DNA from: Clusia tigrina
Taxonomy: Eukaryota; Arthropoda; Insecta; Diptera; Clusiidae
DNA length: 64,000 nucleotides
Assembly: GCA_920105625.2 (NCBI GenBank)
Contig: OV050032.1
Coordinates: forward strand, 97,572,542 to 97,636,541
Reading direction: 5' to 3'
The position numbers and the translations under genes are program-made. Numbering within the stretch: position 1 is the stretch's first letter; every line of letters begins with the position of its first letter. Below are positions 54,100-64,000 of the stretch, one piece after another. Below the pieces are notes generated by a model that was not told the origin of the DNA, searched no databases, and saw nothing but the letters and a program-made list of their open reading frames with translations.

Positions 54100-56059
54100 T
54101 TGCAACATACAAATGCTTGTAACTTTTTAATGGAGCGTCATAAATCCTTGAAATTTTGTAACAATAAAGTACTCGAGCCTGTTGTCAATTTAACCCATCG
54201 CTCAAAACTATGCTACCCTAGAGTCCCAAATCAAACACTGATAAAACTTCAAATGGCCCTAATTTCTTTACGGTACGTCCTACACCTATGAAAGTTTGCA
54301 ACATACAAATGCTTGTAACTTTTTACTGGAGCGTCATAAAACCTTGAAATTTTGTAACAATAAAGTACTCGAGCCTCTTGTCAATTTAAGCCATCGCTCA
54401 AAGCTATGCTACCCTAGAGTCCCAAATCAAACACTGATAAAACTTCAAACGCCCCTAACTTATTTACGGTACGTCCTACACCTATCAAAGTTTGCAACAT
54501 TCAAATGCTTGTAACTTTTTACAGGAGCGTCATAAAACCTTGAAAGTTTGTAACAATAAAGTACCCGAGCCTCTTGTCAATTTAAGTTATCGCTCAAAGC
54601 TATGCTACCCTAGAGTCCCAAATCAAACACTGATAAAACTTCAAACGCCCCTAACTTCTTTACGGTACGTCCTACACCTATCAAAGTTTGCAACATTCAA
54701 ATGCTTGTAACTTTTTACTGGAGCGTCATAAAACCTTGAAATTTTGTAACAATAAAGTACTCGAGCCTCTTGTCAATTTAAGCTATCGCTCAAAGTTATG
54801 CTACCCTTGAGTCCCAAATCAAACACTGATAAAACTTCAAATGGTCCCAACTTCTATACGGTACCTCCTACACCTATCAAAGTTGGCAACATACAAATGC
54901 TTGTAACTTTTTACTGGAGCGTCATAAAACCTTGAAATTTTGTAACAATAAAGTACCCGAGCCTCTTGTCAATTTAAGCTATCGCTCAAAGCTATGCTAC
55001 CCTTGAGTCCCAAATCAAACACTGATAAAACTTCAAAGGCCCCTAACTTCTATACGGTACGTCCTACACCTATCAAAGTTTGCAACATAAAAATGCTTGT
55101 AACTTTTTACTAAAGCGTCATAAAACCTTGAAAGTTTGTAACAATAAAGTACCCGAGCCTCTTGTCAATTTAAGTTATCGCTCAAAGCTATGCTACCCTT
55201 GAGTCCCAAATCAAACACTGATAAAACTTCAAACGCCCCTAACTTCTTTACGGTACGTCCTACAGCTATCAAAGTTTGCAACATACAAATGCTTGTAACT
55301 TTTTACTGGAGCGTCATAAATCCTTGAAATTTTGTAACAATAAAGTACTCGAGCCTGTTGTCAATTTAAGCCATCGCTCAAAACTATGCTACCCTAGAGT
55401 CCCAAATCAAACACTGATAAAACTTCAAAAGGCCCTAATTTCTTTACGGTACGTCCTACACCTATGAAAGTTTGCAACATACAAATGCTTGTAACTTTTT
55501 ACTGGAGCGTCATAAAACCTTGAAATTTTGTAACAATAAAGTACTCGAGCCTCTTGTCAATTTAAGCCATCGCTCAAAGCTATGCTACCCTAGAGTCCCA
55601 AATCAAACACTGATAAAACTTCAAACGCCCCTAACTTCTTTACGGTACGTCCTACACCTATCAAAGTTTGCAACATTCAAATGCTTGTAACTTTTTACTG
55701 GAGCGTCATAAAACCTTGAAAGTTTGTAACAATAAAGTACCCGAGCCTCTTGTCAATTTAAGTTATCGCTCAAAGCTATGCTACCCTAGAGTCCCAAATC
55801 AAACACTGATAAAACTTCAAACGCCCCTAACTTCTTTACGGTACGTCCTACACCTATCAAAGTTTGCAACATTCAAATGCTTGTAACTTTTTACAGGAGC
55901 GTCATAAAACCTTGAAATTTTGTAACAATAAAGTACTCGAGCCTCTTGTCAATTTAAGCTATCGCTCAAAGCTATGCTACCCTTAAGTCCCAAATCAAAC
56001 ACTGATAAAACTTCAAATGGCCCTAACTTCTATACGGTACGTCCTACACCTATCAAAGT
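54100..56059 (+). repeat. 14-monomer-spaced block (2744 bp), copy 2
   Basis: This is the partner of 51356-53315. From 55864 the sequence instead follows 53708-54099 ('cccttaagtc', 'tcgctaaaag') at a spacing of 11 monomers. Copy 1 therefore holds a three-monomer stretch (about 53120-53707) that copy 2 lacks. Confidence 0.85.
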
Positions 56060-56647
56060 TGGCAACATACAAATGCTTGTAACTTTTTACTGGAGCGTCA
56101 TAAAACCTTGAAATTTTGTAACAATAAAGCACCCGAGCCTCTTGTCAATTTAAGCTATCGCTAAAAGCTATGCTACCCTTGAGTCCCAAATCAAACACTG
56201 ATAAAACTTCAAACGCCCCTAACTTCTATACGGTACGTCCTACACCTATCAAAGTTTGCAACATACAAATGCTTGTAACTTTTTACTAAAGCGTCATAAC
56301 ACCTTGAAATTTTGTAACAATGAAGTGCTCGAGCCTCTTGTCCATTTAAGCCATCGCTCAAAGCTATGCTATCCTTGAGTCCCAAATCAAACACTGATAA
56401 AACTTCAAATGCCCCTAACTTCTTTACGGTACGTCCTACACCTTTCAAAGTTGGCAACATACAAATGCTTGTAACTTTTTACTGGAGCGTCAAAAAACCT
56501 TGAAATTTTGTAACAATCAAGTACCCGAGCCTCTTGTCAATTTAAGCCATCGCTCAAAACTATGCTACCCTAGAGTCCCAAATCAAACACTGATAAAACT
56601 TCAAATGGCCCTAATTTCTTTACGGTACGTCCTACACCTATGAAAGT

Positions 56648-59600
56648 TTGCAACATACAAATGCTTGTAACTTTTTACTGGAGCGTCATAAAACCTTGAA
56701 ATTTTGTAACAATAAAGTACTCGAGCCTCTTGTCAATTTAAGCCATCGCTCAAAGCTATGCTACCCTAGAGTCCCAAATCAAACACTGATAAAGCTTCAA
56801 ACGCCCCTAACTTATTTACGGTACGTCCTACACCTATCAAAGTTTGCAACATTCAAATGCTTGTAACTTTTTACAGGAGCGTCATAAAACCTTGAAAGTT
56901 TGTAACAATAAAGTACCCGAGCCTCTTGTCAATTTAAGTTATCGCTCAAAGCTATGCTACCCTAGAGTCCCAAATCAAACACTGATAAAACTTCAAACGC
57001 CCCTAACTTCTTTACGGTACGTCCTACACCTATCAAAGTTTGCAACATTCAAATGCTTGTAACTTTTTACTGGAGCGTCATAAAACCTTGAAATTTTGTA
57101 ACAATAAAGTACTCGAGCCTCTTGTCAATTTAAGCTATCGCTCAAAGCTATGCTACCCTTGAGTCCCAAATCAAACACTGATAAAACTTCAAATGGTCCC
57201 AACTTCTATACGGTACCTCCTACACCTATCAAAGTTGGCAACATACAAATGCTTGTAACTTTTTACTGGAGCGTCATAAAACCTTGAAATTTTGTAACAA
57301 TAAAGTACCCGAGCCTCTTGTCAATTTAAGCTATCGCTCAAAGCTATGCTACCCTTGAGTCCCAAATCAAACACTGATAAAACTTCAAACGCCCCTAACT
57401 TCTATACGGTACGTCCTACACCTATCAAAGTTTGCAACATAAAAATGCTTGTAACTTTTTACTAAAGCGTCATAAAACCTTGAAAGTTTGTAACAATAAA
57501 GTACCCGAGCCTCTTGTCAATTTAAGTTATCGCTCAAAGCTATGCTACCCTTGAGTCCCAAATCAAACACTGATAAAACTTCAAACGCCCCTAACTTCTT
57601 TACGGTACGTCCTACAGCTATCAAAGTTTGCAACATACAAATGCTTGTAACTTTTTACTGGAGCGTCATAAATCCTTGAAATTTTGTAACAATAAAGTAC
57701 CCGAGCCTGTTGTCAATTTAAGCCATCGCTCAAAACTATGCTACCCTAGAGTCCCAAATCAAACACTGATAAAACTTCAAATGGCCCTAATTTCTTTACG
57801 GTACGTCCTACACCTATGAAAGTTTGCAACATACAAATGCTTGTAACTTTTTACTGGAGCGTCATAAAACCTTGAAATTTTGTAACAATAAAGTACTCGA
57901 GCCTCTTGTCAATTTAAGCCATCGCTCAAAGCTATGCTACCCTAGAGTCCCAAATCAAACACTGATAAAACTTCAAACGCCCCTAACTTCTTTACGGTAC
58001 GTCCTACACCTATCAAAGTTTGCAACATTCAAATGCTTGTAACTTTTTACAGGAGCGTCATAAAACCTTGAAAGTTTGTAACAATAAAGTACCCGAGCCT
58101 CTTGTCAATTTAAGTTATCGCTCAAAGCTATGCTACCCTAGAGTCCCAAATCAAACACTGATAAAACTTCAAACGCCCCTAACTTCTTTACGGTACGTAA
58201 TACACCTATCAAAGTTTGCAACATTCAAATGCTTGTAACTTTTTACAGGAGCGTCATAAAACCTTGAAATTTTGTAACAATAAAGTACTCGAGCCTCTTG
58301 TCAATTTAAGCTATCGCTCAAAGCTATGCTACCCTTGAGTCCCAAATCAAACACTGATAAAACTTCAAATGGTCCTAACTTCTATACGGTACGTCCTACA
58401 CCTATCAAAGTTGGCAACATACAAATGCTTGTAACTTTTTACTGGAGCGTCATAAAACCTTGAAATTTTGTAACAATAAAGTACCCGAGCCTCTTGTCAA
58501 TTTAAGCTATCGCTCAAAGCTATGCTACCCTTGAGTCCCAAATCAAACACTGATAAAACTTCAAACGCCCCTAACTTCTATACGGTACGTCCTACACCTA
58601 TCAAAGTTTGCAACATACAAATGCTTGTAACTTTTTACTAAAGCGTCATAAAACCTTGAAATTTTGTAACAATGAAGTGCTCGAGCCTCTTGTCAATTTA
58701 AGCCATCGCTCAAAGCTATGCTATCCTTGAGTCCCAAATCAAACACTGATAAAACTGCAAACGCCCCTAACTTCTATACGGTACGTCCTACACCTATCAA
58801 AGTTTGCAATATACAAATGCTTGTAACTTTTTACTGGAGCGTCATAAAACCTTGAAATTTTGTGACAATGAAGTACCCGAGCCTCTTGTCAATTTAAGCT
58901 ATCGCTCAAAACTATGCTACGCTAGAGTCCCAAATCAAACACTGATAAAACTTCAAATGGCCCTAATTTCTTTACGGTACGTCCTTCACCTATGAAAGTT
59001 TGCAACATACAAATGCTTGTAACTTTTTACTGGAGCGTCATAAAACCTTGAAATTTTGTAAAAATAAAGTACTCGAGCCTCTTGTCAATTTAAGCCATCG
59101 CTCAAAGCTATGCTACCCTAGAGTCCCAAATCAAACACTGATAAAACTTCAAACGTCCCTAACTTCTTTACGGTACGTCCTACACCTATCAAAGTTTGCA
59201 ACATTCAAATGCTTGTAACTTTTTACAGGAGCGTCATAAATCCTTGAAATTTTGTAACAATAAAGTACTCGAGCCTGTTGTCAATTTAAGCCATCGCTCA
59301 AAGCTATGCTACCCTAGAGTCCCAAATCAAACACTGATAAAACTTCAAACGCCCCTAACTTCTTTACGGTACGTCCTACACCTATCAAAGTTTGCAACAT
59401 TCAAATGCTTGTAACTTTTTACAGGAGCGTCATAAAACCTTGAAAGTTTGTAACAATAAAGTACCCGAGCCTCTTGTCAATTTAAGTTATCGCTCAAAGC
59501 TATGCTACCCTAGAGTCCCAAATCAAACACTGATAAAACTTCAAACGCCCCTAACTTCTTTACGGTACGTCCTACACCTATCAAAGTTTGCAACATTCAA

Positions 59601-59830
59601 ATGCTTGTAACTTTTTACAGGAGCGTCATAAAACCTTGAAATTTTGTAACAATAAAGTACTCGAGCCTCTTGTCAATTTAAGCTATCGCTCAAAGCTATG
59701 CTACCCTTAAGTCCCAAATCAAACACTAATAAAACTTCAAATGGCCCTAACTTCTATACGGTACGTCCTACACCTATCAAAGTTGGCAACATACAAATGC
59801 TTGTAACTTTTTACTGGAGCGTCATAAAAC
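56648..59830 (+). repeat. 20-monomer-spaced block (3920 bp), copy 1
   Basis: About sixteen monomers match 60568-63750 at a constant 3920 bp. Shared markers are 'cttatttacgg', the 'ggtacc' unit, 'aacataaaaatg', the chimeric monomer at 58804 and 'gtaaaaataaag' (59060/62980). Private changes include 'aaagcttc' near 56792, 'ggtacgtaatac' near 58193 and 'aaaactgcaaac' near 58754. Confidence 0.87.
58804..58999 (+). repeat. Chimeric monomer joining left-domain and b-type halves, copy 1
   Basis: The first half ('caatatac', 'gtgacaatgaag', 'gctacgctagag') is the type characteristic of the left domain (967, 5278, 15300 and others). The second half ('aatggccctaatttc', 'tatgaaag') is type b. The switch lies between about 58927 and 58957. 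A private 'gtccttcacc' marks it. Confidence 0.87.
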
Positions 59831-60567
59831 CTTGAAAGTTTGTAACAATAAAGTACCCGAGCCTCTTGTCAATTTAAGTTATCGCTCAAAGCTATGCTAC
59901 CCTAGAGTCCCAAATCAAACACTGATAAAACTTCAAACGCCCCTAACTTCTTTACGGTACGTCCTACACCTATCAAAGTTTGCAACATTCAAATGCTTGT
60001 AACTTTTTACAGGAGCGTCATAAAACCTTGAAATTTTGTAACAATAAAGTACTCGAGCCTCTTGTCAATTTAAGCTATCGCTCAAAGCTATGCTACCCTT
60101 AAGTCCCAAATCAAACACTGATAAAACTTCAAATGGCCCTAACTTCTATACAGTACGTCCTACACCTATCAAAGTTGGCAACATACAAATGCTTGTAACT
60201 TTTTACTGGAGCGTCATAAAACCTTGAAATTTTGTAACAATAAAGTACCCGAGCCTCTTGTCAATTTAAGCTATCGCTAAAAGCTATGCTACCCTTGAGT
60301 CCCAAATCAAACACTGATAAAACTTCAAATGGCCCTAACTTCTATACGGTACGTCCTACACCTATCAAAGTTGGCAACATACAAATGCTTGTAACTTTTT
60401 ACTGGAGCGTCATAAAACCTTGAAATTTTGTAACAATAAAGTACCCGAGCCTCTTGTCAATTTAAGCTATCGCTAAAAGCTATGCTACCCTAGAGTCCCA
60501 AATCAAACACTGATAAAACTTCAAATGGCCCTAATTTCTTTACGGTACGTCCTACACCTATGAAAGT

Positions 60568-63500
60568 TTGCAACATACAAATGCTTGTAACTTTTTACTG
60601 GAGCGTCATAAAACCTTGAAATTTTGTAACAATAAAGTACTCGAGCCTCTTGTCAATTTAAGCCATCGCTCAAAGCTATGCTACCCTAGAGTCCCAAATC
60701 AAACACTGATAAAACTTCAAACGCCCCTAACTTATTTACGGTACGTCCTACACCTATCAAAGTTTGCAACATTCAAATGCTTGTAACTTTTTACAGGAGC
60801 GTCATAAAACCTTGAAAGTTTGTAACAATAAAGTACCCGAGCCTCTTGTCAATTTAAGTTATCGCTCAAAGCTATGCTACCCTAGAGTCCCCAATCAAAC
60901 ACTGATAAAACTTCAAACGCCTCTAACTTCTTTACGGTACGTCCTACACCTATCAAAGTTTGCAACATTCAAATGCTTGTAACTTTTTACTGGAGCGTCA
61001 TAAAACCTTGAAATTTTGTAACAATAAAGTACTCGAGCCTCTTGTCAATTTAAGCTATCGCTCAAAGCTATGCTACCCTTGAGTCCCAAATCAAACACTG
61101 ATAAAACTTCAAATGGTCCCAACTTCTATACGGTACCTCCTACACCTATCAAAGTTGGCAACATACAAATGCTTGTAACTTTTTACTGGAGCGTCATAAA
61201 ACCTTGAAATTTTGTAACAATAAAGTACCCGAGCCTCTTGTCAATTTAAGCTATCGCTCAAAGCTATGCTACCCTTGAGTCCCAAATCAAACACTGATAA
61301 AACTTCAAACGCCCCTAACTTCTATACGGTACGTCCTACACCTATCAAACTTTGCAACATAAAAATGCTTGTAACTTTTTACTAAAGCGTCATAAAACCT
61401 TGAAAGTTTGTAACAATAAAGTACCCGAGCCTCTTGTCAATTTAAGTTATCGCTCAAAGCTATGCTACCCTTGAGTCCCAAATCAAACACTGATAAAACT
61501 TCAAACGCCCCTAACTTCTTTACGGTACGTCCTACAGCTATCAAAGTTTGCAACATACAAATGCTTGTAACTTTTTACTGGAGCGTCATAAATCCTTGAA
61601 ATTTTGTAACAATAAAGTACTCGAGCCTGTTGTCAATTTAAGCCATCGCTCAAAACTATGCTACCCTAGAGTGCCAAATCAAACACTGATAAAACTTCAA
61701 ATGGCCCTAATTTCTTTACGGTACGTCCTACACCTATGAAAGTTTGCAACATACAAATGCTTGTAACTTTTTACTGGAGCGTCATAAAACCTTGAAATTT
61801 TGTAACAATAAAGTACTCGAGCCTCTTGTCAATTTAAGCCATCGCTCAAAGCTATGCTACCCTAGAGTCCCAAATCAAACACTGATAAAACTTCAAACGC
61901 CCCTAACTTCTTTACGGTTCGTCCTACACCTATCAAAGTTTGCAACATTCAAATGCTTGTAACTTTTTACAGGAGCGTCATAAAACCTTGAAAGTTTGTA
62001 ACAATAAAGTACCCGAGCCTCTTGTCAATTTAAGTTATCGCTCAAAGCTATGCTACCCTAGAGTCCCAAATCAAACACTGATAAAACTTCAAACGCCCCT
62101 AACTTCTTTACGGTACGTCCTACACCTATCAAAGTTTGCAACATTCAAATGCTTGTAACTTTTTACAGGAGCGTCATAAAACCTTGAAATTTTGTAACAA
62201 TAAAGTACTCGAGCCTCTTGTCAATTTAAGCTATCGCTCAAAGCTATGCTACCCTTGAGTCCCAAATCAAACACTGATAAAACTTCAAATGGTCCTAACT
62301 TCTATACGGTACGTCCTACACCTATCAAAGTTGGCAACATACAAATGCTTGTAATTTTTTACTGGAGCGTCATAAAACCTTGAAATTTTGTAACAATAAA
62401 GTACCCGAGCCTCTTGTCAATTTAAGCTATCGCTCAAAGCTATGCTACCCTTGAGTCCCAAATCAAACACTGATAAAACTTCAAACGCCCCTAACTTCTA
62501 TACGGTACGTCCTACACCTATCAAAGTTTGCAACATACAAATGCTTGTAACTTTTTACTAAAGCGTCATAAAACCTTGAAATTTTGTAACAATGAAGTGC
62601 TCGAGCCTCTTGTCAATTTAAGCCATCGCTCAAAGCTATGCTATCCTTGAGTCCCAAATCAAACACTGATAAAACTTCAAACGCCCCTAACTTCTATACG
62701 GTACGTCCTACACCTATCAAAGTTTGCAATATACAAATGCTTGTAACTTTTTACTGGAGCGTCATAAAACCTTGAAATTTTGTGACAATGAAGTACCCGA
62801 GCCTCTTGTCAATTTAAGCTATCGCTCAAAACTATGCTACGCTAGAGTCCCAAATCAAACACTGATAAAACTTCAAATGGCCCTAATTTCTTTACGGTAC
62901 GTCCTTCACCTATGAAAGTTTGCAACATACAAATGCTTGTAACTTTTTACTGGAGCGTCATAAAACCTTGAAATTTTGTAAAAATAAAGTACTCGAGCCT
63001 CTTGTCAATTTAAGCCATCGCTCAAAGCTATGCTACCCTAGAGTCCCAAATCAAACACTGATAAAACTTCAAACGTCCCTAACTTCTTTACGGTACGTCC
63101 TACACCTATCAAAGTTTGCAACATTCAAATGCTTGTAACTTTTTACAGGAGCGTCATAAATCCTTGAAATTTTGTAACAATAAAGTACTCGAGCCTGTTG
63201 TCAATTTAAGCCATCGCTCAAAGCTATGCTACCCTAGAGTCCCAAATCAAACACTGATAAAACTTCAAACGCCCCTAACTTCTTTACGGTACGTCCTACA
63301 CCTATCAAAGTTTGCAACATTCAAATGCTTGTAACTTTTTACAGGAGCGTCATAAAACCTTGAAAGTTTGTAACAATAAAGTACCCGAGCCTCTTGTCAA
63401 TTTAAGTTATCGCTAAAAGCTATGCTACCCTAGAGTCCCAAATCAAACACTGATAAAACTTCAAACGCCCCTAACTTCTTTACGGTACGTCCTACACCTA

Positions 63501-63750
63501 TCAAAGTTTGCAACATTCAAATGCTTGTAACTTTTTACAGGAGCGTCATAAAACCTTGAAATTTTGTAACAATAAAGTACTCGAGCCTCTTGTCAATTTA
63601 AGCTATCGCTCAAAGCTATGCTACCCTTAAGTCCCAAATCAAACACTGATAAAACTTCAAATGGCCCTAACTTCTATACGGTACGTCCTACACCTATCAA
63701 AGTTGGCAACATACAAATGCTTGTAACTTTTTACTGGAGCGTCATAAAAC
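60568..63750 (+). repeat. 20-monomer-spaced block (3920 bp), copy 2
   Basis: This is the partner of 56648-59830. Private changes include 'gtccccaatc' near 60888, 'atcaaactttgc' near 61347, 'gagtgccaaatc' near 61671, 'cggttcgtcc' near 61916 and 'gtaattttttac' near 62352. Beyond about 63750 the sequence follows 56060 onward instead. Confidence 0.87.
62724..62919 (+). repeat. Chimeric monomer joining left-domain and b-type halves, copy 2
   Basis: This copy has the same junction and the same private 'gtccttcacc' as the one at 58804, 3920 bp upstream. It was carried by the 20-monomer duplication and did not form independently. Confidence 0.87.
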
Positions 63751-63899
63751 CTTGAAATTTTGTAACAATAAAGTACCCGAGCCTCTTGTCAATTTAAGCT
63801 ATCGCTAAAAGCTATGCTACCCTTGAGTCCCAAATCAAACACTGATAAAACTTCAAACGCCCCTAACTTCTATACGGTACGTCCTACACCTATCAAAGT

Positions 63900-64000
63900 T
63901 TGCAACATACAAATGCTTGTAACTTTTTACTAAAGCGTCATAAAACCTTGAAATTTTGTAACAATGAAGTGCTCGAGCCTCTTGTCCATTTAAGCCATCG
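63900..64000 (+). repeat. Right-edge partial monomer
   Basis: The last 101 bp are the first half of a monomer of the 'ctaaagcg' plus 'gtgctcgag' type. It carries the rare 'cttgtccattt' variant, otherwise noticed only near 56336. The edge therefore continues the 39-monomer (7644 bp) relationship with the block starting near 55864, and the array runs on past the window. Confidence 0.95.

Larger units (their letters stand above)
1..64000 (+). repeat. 196-bp satellite DNA array, whole window, all monomers in one orientation
   Basis: Every part of the window is a copy of one 196-bp unit arranged head to tail. Recurrent landmarks in each unit are 'ttgcaaca' (unit position 1), 'gcttgtaact' (16), 'gagcgtcat' (34), a 'ctcgag' or 'cccgag' site (73), 'cttgtcaattt' (82), 'caaatcaaacactg' (128) and 'ggtacgtcc' (173). 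Taking 183 and 63900 as unit starts gives 63717 bp, which equals 325 x 196 plus 17, and 13 located indels explain the 17 exactly. Neighbouring units typically differ at several to about twenty positions, whereas units in duplicated blocks are almost identical. No inverted monomer, transposon, unique spacer or gene interrupts the array. Satellite arrays of nucleosome-repeat length are typical of eukaryotic centromeric or pericentromeric DNA; assigning that role here is inference. The family and host are not recognised. Confidence 0.99.
22008..64000. repeat. Right higher-order domain of the array
   Basis: This domain is organised around a run of three monomer types. Type b has 'ataaatcc', 'gcctgttg', 'aatggccctaatttc' and 'tatgaaag'. 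Type c is close to the reference unit. Type d has 'cagg', 'gaaagtttg' and 'agttatcgc'. Type b starts at 22761, 26485, 28438, 30790, 32743, 36467, 38420, 43320, 44496, 45672, 48220, 50376, 51356, 52532, 54100, 55276, 57628 and 61548. The spacings are 19, 10, 12, 10, 19, 10, 25, 6, 6, 13, 11, 5, 6, 8, 6, 12 and 20 monomers, allowing for the 7-bp deletions. The 'aacgcgccg' type typical of the left domain was not seen here. Confidence 0.75.

Noticed and set aside
27607..56460. Reverse-strand open frames of 61-83 codons (27607, 31912, 37589, 39549, 39941, 42097, 56209)
   Set aside because: They are the antisense of particular monomer variants, for example 'cttgtgaattt' removing a reverse-strand stop. 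They recur only where blocks were copied and have no upstream or downstream gene context.
771..63334. Repeated forward-strand open frames of 63-77 codons, one per monomer, with near-identical predicted proteins
   Set aside because: They all begin at a TTG, and each ends at a stop in or just before the next monomer ('cttgtaa' or 'tatgaaag'). The 196-bp period is not a multiple of 3, so the frame never continues. About 65 stop-free codons somewhere in six frames is unremarkable, and a repeat multiplies one chance frame. Substitutions show no preference for silent sites.
1..64000. CRISPR array
   Set aside because: Each 196-bp unit is repeated over its whole length. There are no unique spacers between short repeats and no cas genes.
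1..64000. CENP-B box
   Set aside because: The reference unit has no TTCG or CGAA core on either strand. Variants that create CGAA ('gtccgaaatc', 'gccgaactt') do not have the other required bases at the right distance.
1..64000. Repetitive coding gene (surface protein, silk-like or solenoid repeat)
   Set aside because: A coding tandem repeat keeps a period divisible by three and an open frame across units. Here stops occur in every frame over two consecutive monomers and indels of 1 and 7 bp are tolerated.
1..64000. 5S rDNA or tRNA tandem array
   Set aside because: The unit shows no convincing RNA polymerase III A and B boxes (no 'GGTTCGA' core), no cloverleaf and no 5S internal control region.
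1..64000. Transposon terminal repeats or target-site duplications interrupting the array
   Set aside because: The monomer phase is continuous from end to end with only the 13 small indels, which leaves no room for an inserted element.

Overview
The whole window is one uninterrupted head-to-tail satellite DNA array. I see no gene, RNA gene, mobile element, CRISPR array or single-copy segment in it. The repeating unit is 196 bp, always in the same orientation. Phasing every unit on its 'ttgcaaca' start places 325 complete monomers between positions 183 and 63899, with a partial monomer at each end (1-182 and 63900-64000). The arithmetic closes exactly: 325 x 196 = 63700, and the 17 extra bases are accounted for by 13 length changes I located (three 15-bp insertions, three 7-bp deletions, seven 1-bp deletions). 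Such an array points to a eukaryotic chromosome, most likely centromeric or pericentromeric heterochromatin (inference). I do not recognise the monomer and cannot name the organism.

Layout. The array falls into two domains that share the monomer but differ in diagnostic variants and length markers. The left domain (about 1-22,000) carries monomers with 'gctacgctagag' and 'aacgcgccg', all seven 1-bp deletions and all three 15-bp insertions. The right domain (about 22,000-64,000) is built around a recurring run of monomer types (called b, c, d here) and carries the three 7-bp deletions. Within each domain, multi-monomer blocks repeat at many spacings: 22, 19, 18, 15 and 7 monomers at the left, a 28-monomer (5501 bp) nearly perfect tandem duplication at 11.0-22.0 kb, then blocks repeated at 51, 29, 25, 22, 20, 14, 9, 6, 5 and 3 monomers further right. 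Toward the right end a 6-monomer higher-order unit becomes frequent, identified by a chimeric monomer and a 'ggtacc' marker.

How it works together. The sequence records repeated unequal exchange: block duplications whose junctions fall inside monomers and create chimeric monomers, plus rare small indels that were copied along with their blocks and act as lineage tags. The consensus is 38% GC with strong strand asymmetry (A65 C50 G25 T56), its CpG count (6) is close to expectation, and the monomer contains two related 44-bp segments that suggest an older internal duplication. Open frames of 61-137 codons recur on both strands but are by-products of the repeat: 196 is not a multiple of 3, so no frame continues from one monomer to the next. 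I found no evidence of a novel gene-based system; the interest lies in the array's structure and history.
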